Shown here: positions 7,094 through 16,580 of the stretch, in pieces
Numbering within the stretch: the stretch's first letter is position 1
Layout of the letters: each line of letters begins with the position of its first letter
Assembly (NCBI RefSeq): GCF_002953715.1
Contig: NZ_CP025013.1
Span: forward strand, 930,001 to 994,000
Reading direction: 5' to 3'
DNA from: Rhizobium leguminosarum
Lineage (GTDB): Bacteria > Pseudomonadota > Alphaproteobacteria > Rhizobiales > Rhizobiaceae
Length of the DNA stretch: 64,000 nt
The notes under the pieces: model-generated
What the model saw: the letters and a program-made list of their open reading frames with translations, nothing else
What the model was told of the DNA's origin: nothing
Databases searched by the model: none
Program-made: the position numbers and the translations under genes

Positions 7094-9616
7094 GTGAAAA
7101 CGGAATGCATCAAGCAGCCGGATGAGATGGTGCCAGCATACAGCGTGGCTGAGGGTCAGACGATAACGGCCTGGGCCGTTTCCGGCCTCATCGCCAGCTA
7201 TTTTCCCGGCGAGCCCGCGCCGGCCGAAGACCGCGTGAACTATCGTTTCATCAACGGTTTCGTTGATGTCGGCGATCTGCCCTGCCGCAAGGCCTTCTGG
7301 TCCACCATGGTGGGGCGGCCGCTCTCCCCCGACACCTCCTGGCCGACCGAAAGCCTCAATCTTCCCGGCTCGAACCGCCGCGTCGAGTTCACCGGCTTCT
7401 GGCATGTGCCGACGCATCTCAGGCGATGGCTGAAAGGCACGTTCAGGACGGAGACTGCGCGAGCGCTCAATCTCAGACTGAAAACCTGCGGCGGCGTTCG
7501 CATATGGGTCAACGGACAAGAAACCGTGCGCTTCGAACCCTTCAAGCGCAATGTCGAGAGCGCAACCGACATCAGCCTGCCACTTAAAGCCGGAGACAAC
7601 CAGATTCTCGTTCACACCGAAGATCTGGCCGAGCGCGACACGACGTGGTTTTTCGAACTCGAGATGCTGGACAAGGAGCCGCTCTGCGTACTGCTCCCCG
7701 TATCGTTGGACCAGGATGAGGTCCGCGAGCTGGAAGCCCTTTCGCGCGGCGTGCGCCCGGCCCGCGACGTCTTCGTCAATCAGCCGCTGGAGATCATATT
7801 CGGCACCGCGCCCGAACGCGACTTGCCTGTCGAGATCAAGGTCATCGGCCATGGTCACGAACGGCCCGTTCTTGCGGACTCCCGATTGACCCTGCGCGCC
7901 CATCAGAGCAGCCTCACGGCCGACGATGTCTGCGGCATTGCGGACGGTTATCACGGCGTCCACATGACGATCGGCTCCGGCACGGGTTCGGTTACGCGCG
8001 TCATCGATGCCGCCTTCATGAGCAGCATTTCGCCGTTGGCATCAGAGACATCGCTCGCCGCCCGCAAGCGACAGGCGCTGGAATACAGCGCCCGCTTCGG
8101 CGCAAACCGGGTCGGGCGCCTCATAGCGATGATGGAAACCGGTCACCACGACCAGGAAAGCTTCGACCGCATCATCGACGCGACGCTCGCCTCCATCGAT
8201 GCGCGGGAGGATTGCTCGGATTTCATCATGGTGCCGCTCTTGTGGCTGCTCGGCGCCTATGCCGACCGGATGCCCGATGCAGTGGTCGCTCGCATTCGGC
8301 ATTCCGTCCGCTCCTATCGTTACTGGGTCGACGAGCCGGGCAACGACGCGATGTGGTTCTGGAGCGAGAACCATGTGCTCTGCTTTCATACGAGCCAGCT
8401 GTTGGCCGGACTTCTTTTGCCCGACGAGGTGTTTTCAGCCTCGGGCAGGACAGGCCGGCAGCAGGCGGAACTTGGCCGCGAGCGGCTCGGGCGCTGGTTC
8501 GACAGCGTCGAAGCCCATGGGTTGGCGGAGTGGAACTCGGCGGCCTATTACCCGATCGACTTCATCGGCCTGCTGGCGCTGGAGCGCTGGGCCGAGACGG
8601 CGATATCAGAGCGCGCCCGCGCCCAGATCGATCTCATCTTCCGCATGATCGCCCTTCATACGCTCGCAGGCGTTCCCGCCGGATCGCAGGGCCGCGCTTA
8701 CGACAAGGAGTTGCGCGCCGGCCCGCTGACCGAGCTCGCGCCCTTCGCCCAGGTCGCCTTCGGAACCGGCTGGCTGAACAACGGCGTCGCTGCATTGACC
8801 ATGTTCTGCGCCGGCGGCTACGAGCCGCCCGCCGATCTGGCCGAGCTTGCGGCGCTCACCCGGTCAAGAAGCGTCGAGGCTCGTTACAGCCAGGGCCTCG
8901 AGAGCGGAAGACTCGTGCTGTTCAAGAATGAGGCGGCGCAGCTTTCGACGGTCGTCGATCACAAGACCGGCCAGAAGGGGCACCAGCAGCATGTCCTCGA
9001 CATCAGGCTGGCCGGCCACCCGATGGCGAGGCTATGGGTCAATCATCCCGGTGAGGACGATCCCTGGGGCAATCAAAGGCCGTCCTATTGGGCCGGCAAC
9101 GGCATCCTGCCGCGCGTTGCCCAGCATCGCGACGTCGCCCTGCTGATCGAGGACACAAGCGACGCACGGCACGCATGGACGCACGCCTACATCGGCCGCG
9201 ACGGCCTGGACGATCTGATCGTCGAAGACAAGTGGCTCATCGCGCGATCGGGCAGGGGATTTTCCGCCCTCTGGGCGTCGAACGGCCTCGAGTTGATCAC
9301 CGACGGCCCGACCGCCGGCCGCGAGGCGCGCTCCTACGGACCGGTTTGCGGCTGGGCTGGTATCGTCGGATGCGGCGATAACGACGCTTTCAAGGCATTC
9401 ACCGAACGCCTGTACCGGACGACGGTTTCCTTCGATCCCGGGCTTCGGCGTCTCTCCCTGACGCCGCCTGGTGGCCCGGCGATCTGCCTGTCCTATGCCG
9501 ACGGTCTTTCGATCGGCGGCGAGGCGAGGCCCTTCACCCACGATCAGCCGCACCCGATCCTCACCCACGACAGTGCAGCCCCCGGCGCCGGCACTGACGG
9601 GCCGTTCTACTCCTAA
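7094..9616 (+). CDS. Unrecognised 840-residue protein of a pectin-oligosaccharide operon
   Basis: I cannot name a family with confidence. The start is taken as GTG 7094, six bases after GGAGGAGG; a TTG at 7076 lies within that site's leader and is less likely. No signal peptide is visible, so it should be cytoplasmic. The N-terminal about 210 residues look like a beta-sandwich resembling the sugar-binding modules of GH2-type enzymes (LRLKTCGGVRIWVNGQE, then LPLKAGDNQILVHTEDL). The middle (about 330-600) is rich in aromatic and acidic residues in predicted helices (WFWSENHVLCFHTSQLLAG; EWNSAAYYPIDFIGLLALE), as in alpha/alpha-toroid hydrolases and lyases. A second beta-rich part follows. It heads an operon with GH88/105 and GH28 enzymes, so an intracellular glycan-cleaving role is plausible but unproven. 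Confidence 0.8.
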   Translation: MKTECIKQPDEMVPAYSVAEGQTITAWAVSGLIASYFPGEPAPAEDRVNYRFINGFVDVGDLPCRKAFWSTMVGRPLSPDTSWPTESLNLPGSNRRVEFTGFWHVPTHLRRWLKGTFRTETARALNLRLKTCGGVRIWVNGQETVRFEPFKRNVESATDISLPLKAGDNQILVHTEDLAERDTTWFFELEMLDKEPLCVLLPVSLDQDEVRELEALSRGVRPARDVFVNQPLEIIFGTAPERDLPVEIKVIGHGHERPVLADSRLTLRAHQSSLTADDVCGIADGYHGVHMTIGSGTGSVTRVIDAAFMSSISPLASETSLAARKRQALEYSARFGANRVGRLIAMMETGHHDQESFDRIIDATLASIDAREDCSDFIMVPLLWLLGAYADRMPDAVVARIRHSVRSYRYWVDEPGNDAMWFWSENHVLCFHTSQLLAGLLLPDEVFSASGRTGRQQAELGRERLGRWFDSVEAHGLAEWNSAAYYPIDFIGLLALERWAETAISERARAQIDLIFRMIALHTLAGVPAGSQGRAYDKELRAGPLTELAPFAQVAFGTGWLNNGVAALTMFCAGGYEPPADLAELAALTRSRSVEARYSQGLESGRLVLFKNEAAQLSTVVDHKTGQKGHQQHVLDIRLAGHPMARLWVNHPGEDDPWGNQRPSYWAGNGILPRVAQHRDVALLIEDTSDARHAWTHAYIGRDGLDDLIVEDKWLIARSGRGFSALWASNGLELITDGPTAGREARSYGPVCGWAGIVGCGDNDAFKAFTERLYRTTVSFDPGLRRLSLTPPGGPAICLSYADGLSIGGEARPFTHDQPHPILTHDSAAPGAGTDGPFYS

Positions 9617-9633
9617 AAACATAGGTCTCCAGC

Positions 9634-10728
9634 ATGAACACAACATCTGTCGATAACGCCGCCCTCCTGACGACGATCGATCGCGTGGCAACGGCTTTCA
9701 GCCGGCTCAGGGGCATCAAGGAAGGTCTCGTGACCGGAAATTCCGCCTCCGGAATCCAGTTCGACGAATGGGACTGGGAAGTCGGCGTCGGTCTTTACGG
9801 CTTCCTGCGGCGTGCCATTTCCACCAATGATCAGAAAGCGCTGGAGGAGCTCGTCGCCTGGTATGCCGGCCAGATCGAACGCGGCCTGCCGCCGCGCCAG
9901 ATCAACAGCACGGCGCCGATGCTGCCGCTTGCGATCCTCGTCCAGCATGTCGACCGTCCCGATTTTCGTGCTCTCGTCGAGGACTGGGCCGAATGGCTCG
10001 TCAAGGAACTGCCCAAGACCGAAGACGGCGGCTTTCAGCACGTCGTCAAGGAGCGCCTCAACGACGGCGAATTGTGGGATGATACGCTTTTCATGGCCTG
10101 CCTGTTTCTCGCCCGGGCCGGCGTGCTCTGCGAGCGCAGCGAATGGATCGACGAGGCTGTCTATCAATTCGTGATCCACACCCGCTACCTCTCCGATCCG
10201 GTCAGCGGGCTCTGGTATCATGGCTGGACCTTCAACGGGCGGCACAATTTCGCCAATGCCTTCTGGGCGCGCGGCAATGCCTGGATCACGGTCGCCATCC
10301 CTGAGCTCTTCGACCTCGTTCCGACGCTCGGCGAGAAGGACCGGCGTTTTCTGTCGAACGTCCTCGTCAGCCAGGTGCGCTCCTTGAAAGCATACCAGCG
10401 GCCGGATGGGATGTTCACGACGCTTCTGGACGATCCGTCTTCGCCGTTGGAAACCTCGGCCACGGCAGGCATTGCCTATGGCATATTGCGCGCCATCGAT
10501 GCCGGTATTCTCGACAAGGACGACAGGGCCTATGCCGAGCGCGCGCTTGCGGCGGTGCTGGCGCAGATCGACGAAGAAGGTGTCGTCCACGGCGTCTCGG
10601 ACGGCACGCCGATGGGCCATGACCTCGATTTCTACAGGCGTATCCCCAACGTGCCGACGCCTTATGGCCAGGCGCTGACCATGCTGCTCCTGACGGAAGT
10701 CTTTCTCGAGAACGGCGAGCGCCAATGA
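9634..10728 (+). CDS. Glycoside hydrolase family 88/105 (unsaturated glucuronyl/galacturonyl hydrolase)
   Basis: Predicted cytoplasmic 364-residue enzyme with the alpha/alpha-barrel motifs of YteR/YesR-like hydrolases: DEWDWEVGVGLYGF near the N-terminus, LWDDTLFMACLFLARAG (about 148-164, containing the Asp pair at the position of the catalytic Asp), WYHGWTF, and FWARGNAWITVAIPEL. Members remove the 4,5-unsaturated uronic acid left at the non-reducing end of oligosaccharides by pectate or rhamnogalacturonan lyases. No signal peptide is visible, so it acts on imported oligosaccharides. It starts 17 bases after the upstream gene, and its TGA overlaps the next gene's ATG (ATGA), indicating translational coupling. 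Confidence 0.9.
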   Translation: MNTTSVDNAALLTTIDRVATAFSRLRGIKEGLVTGNSASGIQFDEWDWEVGVGLYGFLRRAISTNDQKALEELVAWYAGQIERGLPPRQINSTAPMLPLAILVQHVDRPDFRALVEDWAEWLVKELPKTEDGGFQHVVKERLNDGELWDDTLFMACLFLARAGVLCERSEWIDEAVYQFVIHTRYLSDPVSGLWYHGWTFNGRHNFANAFWARGNAWITVAIPELFDLVPTLGEKDRRFLSNVLVSQVRSLKAYQRPDGMFTTLLDDPSSPLETSATAGIAYGILRAIDAGILDKDDRAYAERALAAVLAQIDEEGVVHGVSDGTPMGHDLDFYRRIPNVPTPYGQALTMLLLTEVFLENGERQ

Positions 10729-12089
10729 GCCCCGTGTCTCTTGTCGCGATCGAGCCGGCGGAGGGCGACGATACGGTCCGCCTGCAGGCGGCCATCGACG
10801 GCCTGTCGGCTTCAGGCGGCGGACGCGTGGAGCTCATGGCCGGCATCCATGTCTGCCGCGGGCTCCAGCTCAGATCCGGTGTCGACCTTCATCTGGCCGC
10901 CGGCGCGATCCTGCGTCCCGTTCCGGATTATGCCGCCTATGCGCAGACGACCGTTTCGGTGATCGCCGAAAAGTCGGACCGCGGCATGATCGTCGCCAAG
11001 GATGCACGGCGGATCAGCCTGACGGGGGCGGGGCGCATCGAAGCCGGTTGTGACAGCTTCATTGTGGGAGACGACGAGACGGTGGGAACCTTCATCCCGG
11101 CCGAATTTCGTCCCCGTGTCGTCGTCTTTGAGGGTTGCGACGAGGTCGAGATCAGCTCCGTCCATATTTGCCGCTCGCCGATGTGGACGCTGCACTTCGT
11201 CAACTGCACCGATGTTGCGGTCAGGGACGTGACCATCGACAACGACCGCCGCCTTCCCAATACCGATGGCATCGTGCTGGATGCCTGCCGCGGCGCCGTC
11301 ATCGAGGACTGCCGGATATCGACGGCCGACGACGGCATATGCCTGAAGACGAGCATCGGGCCCGATCGTGTTGCCATCGGGCGATGCGAGAACATTCTTG
11401 TTCGCCGCTGCTCCGTTCAGAGCCTAAGCTGCGCGCTGAAGATCGGCACGGAAACGCATGGCGACGTCACCAATGTCGTGTTCGAGGATTGCAGCGTCAC
11501 ATCCTCCAACAGGGCGCTCGGCGTATTTTCCCGCGACGGCGGCCGGATATCCAACGTGAGGTTTTCGAGAATAGCGGTAGAGTGCCGCGAGACCCCCGAT
11601 GGTTTCTGGGGCTCGGGGGAGGCGCTGACCGTCAATGTTGTCGACCGTGTCACGGAACGCCCGGCGGGCGCCATCGAAAATCTCATCGTCGAGGACATAA
11701 CCGGGTGGATGGAAGGGGCGATCACCGTCATTTCGACCTCGTCGGCCGGCATCGGCAACGCATCGCTGGCGCGCATCGCCTTAGACCAGCAGCCCGGGCA
11801 ACTGGGCACTGCGCGGTCCTACGACCTGCGCCCGACAAACGCGGACCTTTCCCCGAAAGCCGATGGCGGCGGCCGCGCCAATGCCTGGACCCGCGGGTCG
11901 GACGGCCGGGTGATCGGTCTTGAGCATTATCCGGGAGGAATGCCGGCCGTCTACGTGGCGGGGGTCACCGGGATCTTGATGAACGAGGTGCGGATCACAA
12001 GACCGACACCGCTGCCGCAAGGCTGGAACAAAAACGACGCTGTCTTCGAAACGGCGGCACCTGATGGGAGTGGGGCATGGCAGAACTGA
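10725..12089 (+). CDS. Glycoside hydrolase family 28 (polygalacturonase-like)
   Basis: A 454-residue right-handed beta-helix protein of the pectinase family. The conserved NTDG motif appears at about residues 179-182 (LPNTDGIVLD), followed by the paired Asp motif (ADDGICLKT) and a GTETHGD segment where the family has G-H-G. Repeated short beta-strand turns such as VVFEDCSV and NILVRRCSV are typical of beta-helices. No signal peptide is present, which suits an intracellular exo-acting enzyme on imported oligogalacturonide or rhamnogalacturonan fragments. The gene overlaps its upstream neighbour by 4 bases and its downstream neighbour by 13, so the three are one operon. Exact linkage specificity is not readable from sequence. 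Confidence 0.9.
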   Translation: MSPVSLVAIEPAEGDDTVRLQAAIDGLSASGGGRVELMAGIHVCRGLQLRSGVDLHLAAGAILRPVPDYAAYAQTTVSVIAEKSDRGMIVAKDARRISLTGAGRIEAGCDSFIVGDDETVGTFIPAEFRPRVVVFEGCDEVEISSVHICRSPMWTLHFVNCTDVAVRDVTIDNDRRLPNTDGIVLDACRGAVIEDCRISTADDGICLKTSIGPDRVAIGRCENILVRRCSVQSLSCALKIGTETHGDVTNVVFEDCSVTSSNRALGVFSRDGGRISNVRFSRIAVECRETPDGFWGSGEALTVNVVDRVTERPAGAIENLIVEDITGWMEGAITVISTSSAGIGNASLARIALDQQPGQLGTARSYDLRPTNADLSPKADGGGRANAWTRGSDGRVIGLEHYPGGMPAVYVAGVTGILMNEVRITRPTPLPQGWNKNDAVFETAAPDGSGAWQN

Positions 12090-13183
12090 AACTTTCCAAC
12101 GTCAACAAGTCGTATGGCTCTGTCAAAGTCCTGCATGACGTCGAGCTCGATATCAAGGACGGCGAGTTCGTCGTCTTCGTCGGCCCTTCGGGATGCGGCA
12201 AGTCGACACTGTTGCGCGTCATCGCCGGCCTCGAAGAGGTCACGTCGGGCGCAATCGCGATCGGGGCCCGCGACGTTAGCGCGCTCTCGCCGGCCGAGCG
12301 CAAGATTGCAATGGTCTTCCAGTCCTACGCGCTCTATCCGCATATGAGCGTTCGCAAGAACCTCGCTTTCGGCCTGGAGAACCTGAAGTTCAAGCGCGCC
12401 GAGATCGAGGCGCGGATTGCCGAAGCTGCCAGGATGCTGGCGATCGAGCCCTATCTGGACCGACGTCCGAAGCAGCTTTCGGGCGGCCAGCGCCAGCGCG
12501 TGGCGATCGGCCGGGCCATCGTGCGCGAACCTGACATTTTCCTCTTCGACGAGCCGCTGTCCAATCTCGACGCGGCGCTGCGCGTCCAGACCCGGGCTGA
12601 GATCACCAAGCTCCACCGCGACATCAAGACGACGATGATCTATGTCACGCATGACCAGGTCGAGGCGATGACGATGGCCGACAAAATCGTCGTGCTGAGG
12701 GCTGGGCGGGTCGAGCAGGTCGGAGCACCGCTGGATCTGTTCGATAGCCCGCGCAATCTATTCGTCGCGGGCTTCCTCGGCTCGCCGCGCATGAACATCA
12801 TCAAGGGCAAGGTATCAGGCGTCGGCGAAAGCGGCGTTGCCATCGATGTCGGCAACGGCGGCAGCATCGTCAGCGATGTCGATCTCGCCGGCATTGCGGT
12901 CGGCCAGGCCATTCTCGCTGGTATCCGGCCCGCGCATTTTTCACGGTCCAGCGAGCAAGGCCTGCCGTTCATCGTCCAGTATCACGAGGGACTCGGCACC
13001 GAGACCTATGTCTATGGCAACCTTGCGGGCGAGGACGAGCAGATCATCATTCATGAGGCCGGTCATTTCGCGCCGGCGCCTGGTGATCACATCTTGATCG
13101 ACGCCGCCCCGGGGCGGGTTCATCTGTTCGATCCCGAAAGCGGCCTGGCTTTTGCCAGGCGGCCCGGACAGGGGAGGCGCTGA
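12077..13183 (+). CDS. ABC transporter ATP-binding protein, MalK/UgpC class
   Basis: Cytoplasmic ATPase of 368 residues for a CUT1 sugar importer. Walker A is GPSGCGKST (36-44), the signature is LSGGQRQR (about 134) and Walker B is IFLFDEPLSNLD (about 155-166), followed by the switch His in YVTHDQVEAMTMADK. The C-terminal about 130 residues form the TOBE/regulatory domain. Its start lies inside the end of the GH28 gene and the first permease begins 2 bases after its stop, so it drives the operon's own transporter. It may also serve other CUT1 systems, as is common for this class. Confidence 0.95.
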   Translation: MAELKLSNVNKSYGSVKVLHDVELDIKDGEFVVFVGPSGCGKSTLLRVIAGLEEVTSGAIAIGARDVSALSPAERKIAMVFQSYALYPHMSVRKNLAFGLENLKFKRAEIEARIAEAARMLAIEPYLDRRPKQLSGGQRQRVAIGRAIVREPDIFLFDEPLSNLDAALRVQTRAEITKLHRDIKTTMIYVTHDQVEAMTMADKIVVLRAGRVEQVGAPLDLFDSPRNLFVAGFLGSPRMNIIKGKVSGVGESGVAIDVGNGGSIVSDVDLAGIAVGQAILAGIRPAHFSRSSEQGLPFIVQYHEGLGTETYVYGNLAGEDEQIIIHEAGHFAPAPGDHILIDAAPGRVHLFDPESGLAFARRPGQGRR

Positions 13184-13185
13184 AC

Positions 13186-14181
13186 ATGGCGGCGCTCAAG
13201 GCAGGTGCATTGCTGTCCCAGGCAGGCGAAGCGGCGATGAGGGTGGTCGAAGCCCCGATGAATGCGATCGAGCGCATCTTCGGCCGCAAGCGCATGCCGT
13301 GGCTGTTCCTGGCGCCGAACCTCGTTCTGTTCGCCATCTTCACGTTCCTTCCGATCGCGATCGCGATTGGTTACGCCTTCACCGGCGGCACCAATCTTTT
13401 CGTGTCGGAGCGCCCCTTCGTAGGCTTGGACAATTTTCGTACGCTGCTTTCCTGCGGCAATTATCTGCAGCCGGGAACCTGCCAGGAATCGCTGTTCTGG
13501 ACGGCTGTGTGGAACACGCTCTGGTTCGTGGCCTTCAATGTCGTCGCCACATTGCTCGTGGCGTTGATCACGGCGCTGATCCTCAATCGGGCGATCGTCG
13601 CGCGTGGCTTCTTCAGGGCGATGTTCTTCTATCCCGTCTTGCTGTCTCCCGTCGTCATCGGTCTCATCTGGAAATGGTTCCTCGATCGCAACGGGCTCCT
13701 GAACGCTTTCTTCCAGATGATCGGCGTTCCCCCTGAAATCTTCCTGCTCGACGTCGGCTGGTCGCGCTTCTTCGTCGTCGTGGTGTCGGTCTGGTTTCAC
13801 ATGGGTTTTTATACCCTCATTCTGCTCGCCGGCCTCCAGGCCATCCCCAAGGAGCTTTACGAGGCTGCCTCCATCGATGCCGCCTCACCACGCCGCACGC
13901 TGTTCAGGATCACGCTTCCCCTGCTGGCCCCGAACCTCTTAGTCGTGTTCATTCTTTTGATGATCAAATCCGTCCAGATCTTCGACGAGGCCTGGGTTTT
14001 GACCAACGGCGGCGGTCCAGGCACGGCCAACAGCTTCATCGTCCAATATATCTACCAGATGGCATTCGGCAGCGATCTTCGGCTCTTCGGTCTCGCATCC
14101 GCGGCATCGGTTCTCATGGGGCTGGTGCTTCTGGTTCTCACCCTCATACAGCTGCGCATCGGCAAGCGAATGGAGTCCTGA
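13186..14181 (+). CDS. Sugar ABC transporter permease, MalF-like
   Basis: Inner-membrane subunit, 331 residues. It has a cytoplasmic N-terminal stretch, a first transmembrane helix near residues 43-62 (WLFLAPNLVLFAIFTFLPIA) and further helices, with the EAA loop (ELYEAASIDAASPRRTLFRI) near 222-241 that contacts the ATPase. A short periplasmic segment around SCGNYLQPGTCQ carries two Cys residues. The gene follows the ATPase by 2 bases and precedes the second permease by 1. With that permease, the ATPase and the divergently encoded binding protein it completes a four-part importer. Confidence 0.95.
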   Translation: MAALKAGALLSQAGEAAMRVVEAPMNAIERIFGRKRMPWLFLAPNLVLFAIFTFLPIAIAIGYAFTGGTNLFVSERPFVGLDNFRTLLSCGNYLQPGTCQESLFWTAVWNTLWFVAFNVVATLLVALITALILNRAIVARGFFRAMFFYPVLLSPVVIGLIWKWFLDRNGLLNAFFQMIGVPPEIFLLDVGWSRFFVVVVSVWFHMGFYTLILLAGLQAIPKELYEAASIDAASPRRTLFRITLPLLAPNLLVVFILLMIKSVQIFDEAWVLTNGGGPGTANSFIVQYIYQMAFGSDLRLFGLASAASVLMGLVLLVLTLIQLRIGKRMES

Positions 14182-14182
14182 G

Positions 14183-15229
14183 ATGAACCCGATCAGCTTT
14201 TTCACGCGCACACGCCGGGCCGGACGCATCGATATAACCGACATATTGTCATGGGTCTGGCTGATCGGCGGAACCTTCGTGGTGTTGCTTCCGGTCCTCT
14301 GGGCAGGTCTCTCCTCGCTGAAGCCGGCCGCTGAGATCACCCGGTTTCCGCCGTCGCTGCTTCCCCGGACCGCGGTGGAGCAGACCGTGCCCGGCTTCGA
14401 CAAGCCGCTCAGCCTCTGGCAGGTCAACGTCGACGGCCAGTTGCGCGAAATGGCCATGGTCCGCCGCATAGGCCTCAAGGCCCAGATGGTCGACCCCGCA
14501 AATCCGGGACAGCCCGTCAGCGTCGACGTAAAGGGGATGACGCCGGTGCAGAGGCTGACGGTCGCCACGCAGAATTACACCGATCCGCTGACGCGCTTCA
14601 ACTTCCTGACCTTCCTCAAGAATTCGGTATTCGTCACATTCGTCGCAACGCTTCTGACGCTGATCGTCAACGCCATGGCGGCCTTTGCCCTGTCGAAATA
14701 CAAATTTGCTGGTGATACGACGGTCTTCGTCATCATCATTTCGACGTTGATGATCCCGCTCGCCGTCGTCATGGTGCCGGCCTATCTCGTCATCGTCGGG
14801 GTCGGGCTTGCCGACAACCTCTGGGGCGTCATCCTGCCGACGGTCGCCTCTCCGACCGCTGTCTTCCTGCTGCGGCAATATATGCTGACCATACCCGACG
14901 AGCTGATAGAGGCGGCGCGGGTCGATGCGGCAAGCGAATTCTGCATCTTCTGGCGCATTATCCTGCCGCTGACGGCGCCGGCTCTCGCAGTGCTGGCGAT
15001 CTTTTCGGTGCTCTGGCGGTGGAACGATTTCCTCTGGCCGCTCATCGTCCTCAACAGCCGCGAGAATTTCACCCTGCAGGTCGGTCTGAATGCGTTCCAG
15101 GGCGAGTTCTCGGTGCAGTGGCACTATATCCTGGCGATGACGTTCCTCAGCCTGCTGCCTGTCACCGTCGTTTTCCTGTTCCTGCAGAAGTACATCACCA
15201 CGGGGATCGCCGGAACAGGCATGAAATGA
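14183..15229 (+). CDS. Sugar ABC transporter permease, MalG-like
   Basis: Second inner-membrane subunit, 348 residues. After the first helix (near 27-47) there is an unusually long extracytoplasmic segment of about 100 residues (roughly 50-150) before the remaining five helices. The EAA loop reads ELIEAARVDAASEFCIFWRI (near 240-259), with a Cys where most relatives have a hydrophobic or polar residue. The C-terminus (QKYITTGIAGTGMK) is typical of MalG-like subunits. It is the last gene of the operon; a hairpin terminator lies about 75 bases beyond. Confidence 0.95.
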   Translation: MNPISFFTRTRRAGRIDITDILSWVWLIGGTFVVLLPVLWAGLSSLKPAAEITRFPPSLLPRTAVEQTVPGFDKPLSLWQVNVDGQLREMAMVRRIGLKAQMVDPANPGQPVSVDVKGMTPVQRLTVATQNYTDPLTRFNFLTFLKNSVFVTFVATLLTLIVNAMAAFALSKYKFAGDTTVFVIIISTLMIPLAVVMVPAYLVIVGVGLADNLWGVILPTVASPTAVFLLRQYMLTIPDELIEAARVDAASEFCIFWRIILPLTAPALAVLAIFSVLWRWNDFLWPLIVLNSRENFTLQVGLNAFQGEFSVQWHYILAMTFLSLLPVTVVFLFLQKYITTGIAGTGMK

Positions 15230-15302
15230 ACGGCGAGGCGGGGAGAAAGATCTCTTCGCAACCGCCGAAAGAACCCATATCGCCTCTTCCTCCCGGCTGA
15301 AG

Positions 15303-15338
15303 CGCGTCGCATTGAACTTGTTTCATGCGGCGCGTTTT
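15303..15338 (+). terminator. Terminator of the pectin-oligosaccharide operon
   Basis: CGCGTCGCAT (15303-15312) pairs with ATGCGGCGCG (15325-15334), ten base pairs including one G-T, with a 12-base loop and TTTT directly after it; a second T-rich stretch follows at 15346-15351. The rest of 15230-15497 shows no gene. Confidence 0.75.
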
Positions 15339-15497
15339 GGTCGTTGTTTTTGTGCATGGCTCCCAAAGCCGCCGGCCATTTTTCGAGCGACATGCACCAT
15401 GGCCTGGGCACTGAGGTTCACACTTGATCGCCTGGACCTCTCCAATTCCGTTTTACGAAAATGCCGGGAATACAGCATAACGCCCGGAACTAGACAT

Positions 15498-16547
15498 CTA
15501 GCGCGGCGGTGCGACGCTGCCGCGCAGGACGAGGTGGCATCCGAGTTCCAGGCGATGGGCCGGCCGCTGCGGATCGTTGGCGATCAACCGCTGTTCGATG
15601 AGCGCCAAGGCGGCAGCGCCGAGCCTGTCTGTGGGAACGCTGATCGTCGAAAGCGGCGGACGGCTGAATTCGCCGGGGACGATGTCGTCGAACCCCAGGA
15701 CAGAAATCGCTTCGGGCACGCGGATGTCGCGATCGGCCAATGCCTTCAGGCAGCCGAGCGCCAGATTGTCGGCCGCGCAGAAGACGGCGGTCGCCCCTTT
15801 CATCGTGGGATCGCGGTCGAGCAGTGCGTTGATAGCAGCCTCGCCGTGCCGGGGCTCATATCCCTCTGCCTCGACGATCATATCGTCAGGCACGGGAAGC
15901 TGCGCGGCGAAATAGGCATCGGAAAAGCCGTCATATCGGCGCTGGATCGTCGTGCGGCCCTTCCAGGTCAGGTGCAGGATACGGCGATGCCCGAGCGCCA
16001 GCAGGTGCTCGATGCCGAGCCGCGCTCCGAAGCGGTTTTCGGGGGTGACCGTATCGACCAGCATGGCGGGGTCTTCGCCGTTGACGATGACGACCGGCAT
16101 ATCGGGGGAGGCGAGGCTTCGGATCAGTTCCGGCTGATCGTCGTTCAGGACCACGATGCCGTCGGCACGTTCCGAGAGCGCGATCTGCCTGACCTGGGCG
16201 CCGTCGATACGCCGGCCGGTGCTAACGAAGGGTACGATCCTGATGCCGCGGCGTTCGCACTCCCTGCGAAGACCGTTGAGGATCGTCCAACTCACCAGAT
16301 TGAGATCGCTCTCCGGTGCGGCATCGTCGGGAATCGCAAGAAGCAGGACGCGCAAGGTCGCGATCGTCGCCTTCTTCCTCCGGCGGTCGAGGTAACCCAG
16401 GCGTTTTGCCGAATCCAGAACCCTTTCACGCACCTCGATCGTCAGCGGCGCGGTTCCGTTCAGTGCGTGTGAGGCCGTGCTCAGCGATACGTCAGCATCG
16501 CGCGCGACATCCTTCAGATTGACTTTGCGTTCCACTTTTTCCGTCAC
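15498..16547 (-). CDS. LacI-family transcriptional repressor
   Basis: A 349-residue regulator. The N-terminal helix-turn-helix reads VNLKDVARDADVSLSTASHA (about 9-28), followed by the hinge helix region and a periplasmic-binding-protein-like effector domain (LALGHRRILHLTW; FGARLGIEHL; VLGFDDIVPGEF). It is convergent with the glycan operon and is the only DNA-binding protein near it, so it is the probable binder of the palindromes at 6915 and 7056. The start is GTG 16547; a GTG at 16535 is an alternative because neither has a strong ribosome binding site. The inducer would be an imported oligosaccharide or breakdown product; this is inference. Confidence 0.93.
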   Translation of the reverse strand: MTEKVERKVNLKDVARDADVSLSTASHALNGTAPLTIEVRERVLDSAKRLGYLDRRRKKATIATLRVLLLAIPDDAAPESDLNLVSWTILNGLRRECERRGIRIVPFVSTGRRIDGAQVRQIALSERADGIVVLNDDQPELIRSLASPDMPVVIVNGEDPAMLVDTVTPENRFGARLGIEHLLALGHRRILHLTWKGRTTIQRRYDGFSDAYFAAQLPVPDDMIVEAEGYEPRHGEAAINALLDRDPTMKGATAVFCAADNLALGCLKALADRDIRVPEAISVLGFDDIVPGEFSRPPLSTISVPTDRLGAAALALIEQRLIANDPQRPAHRLELGCHLVLRGSVAPPR

Positions 16548-16580
16548 GAATTGAGGCTGTACCTTCGAAGGTATGGCTAA

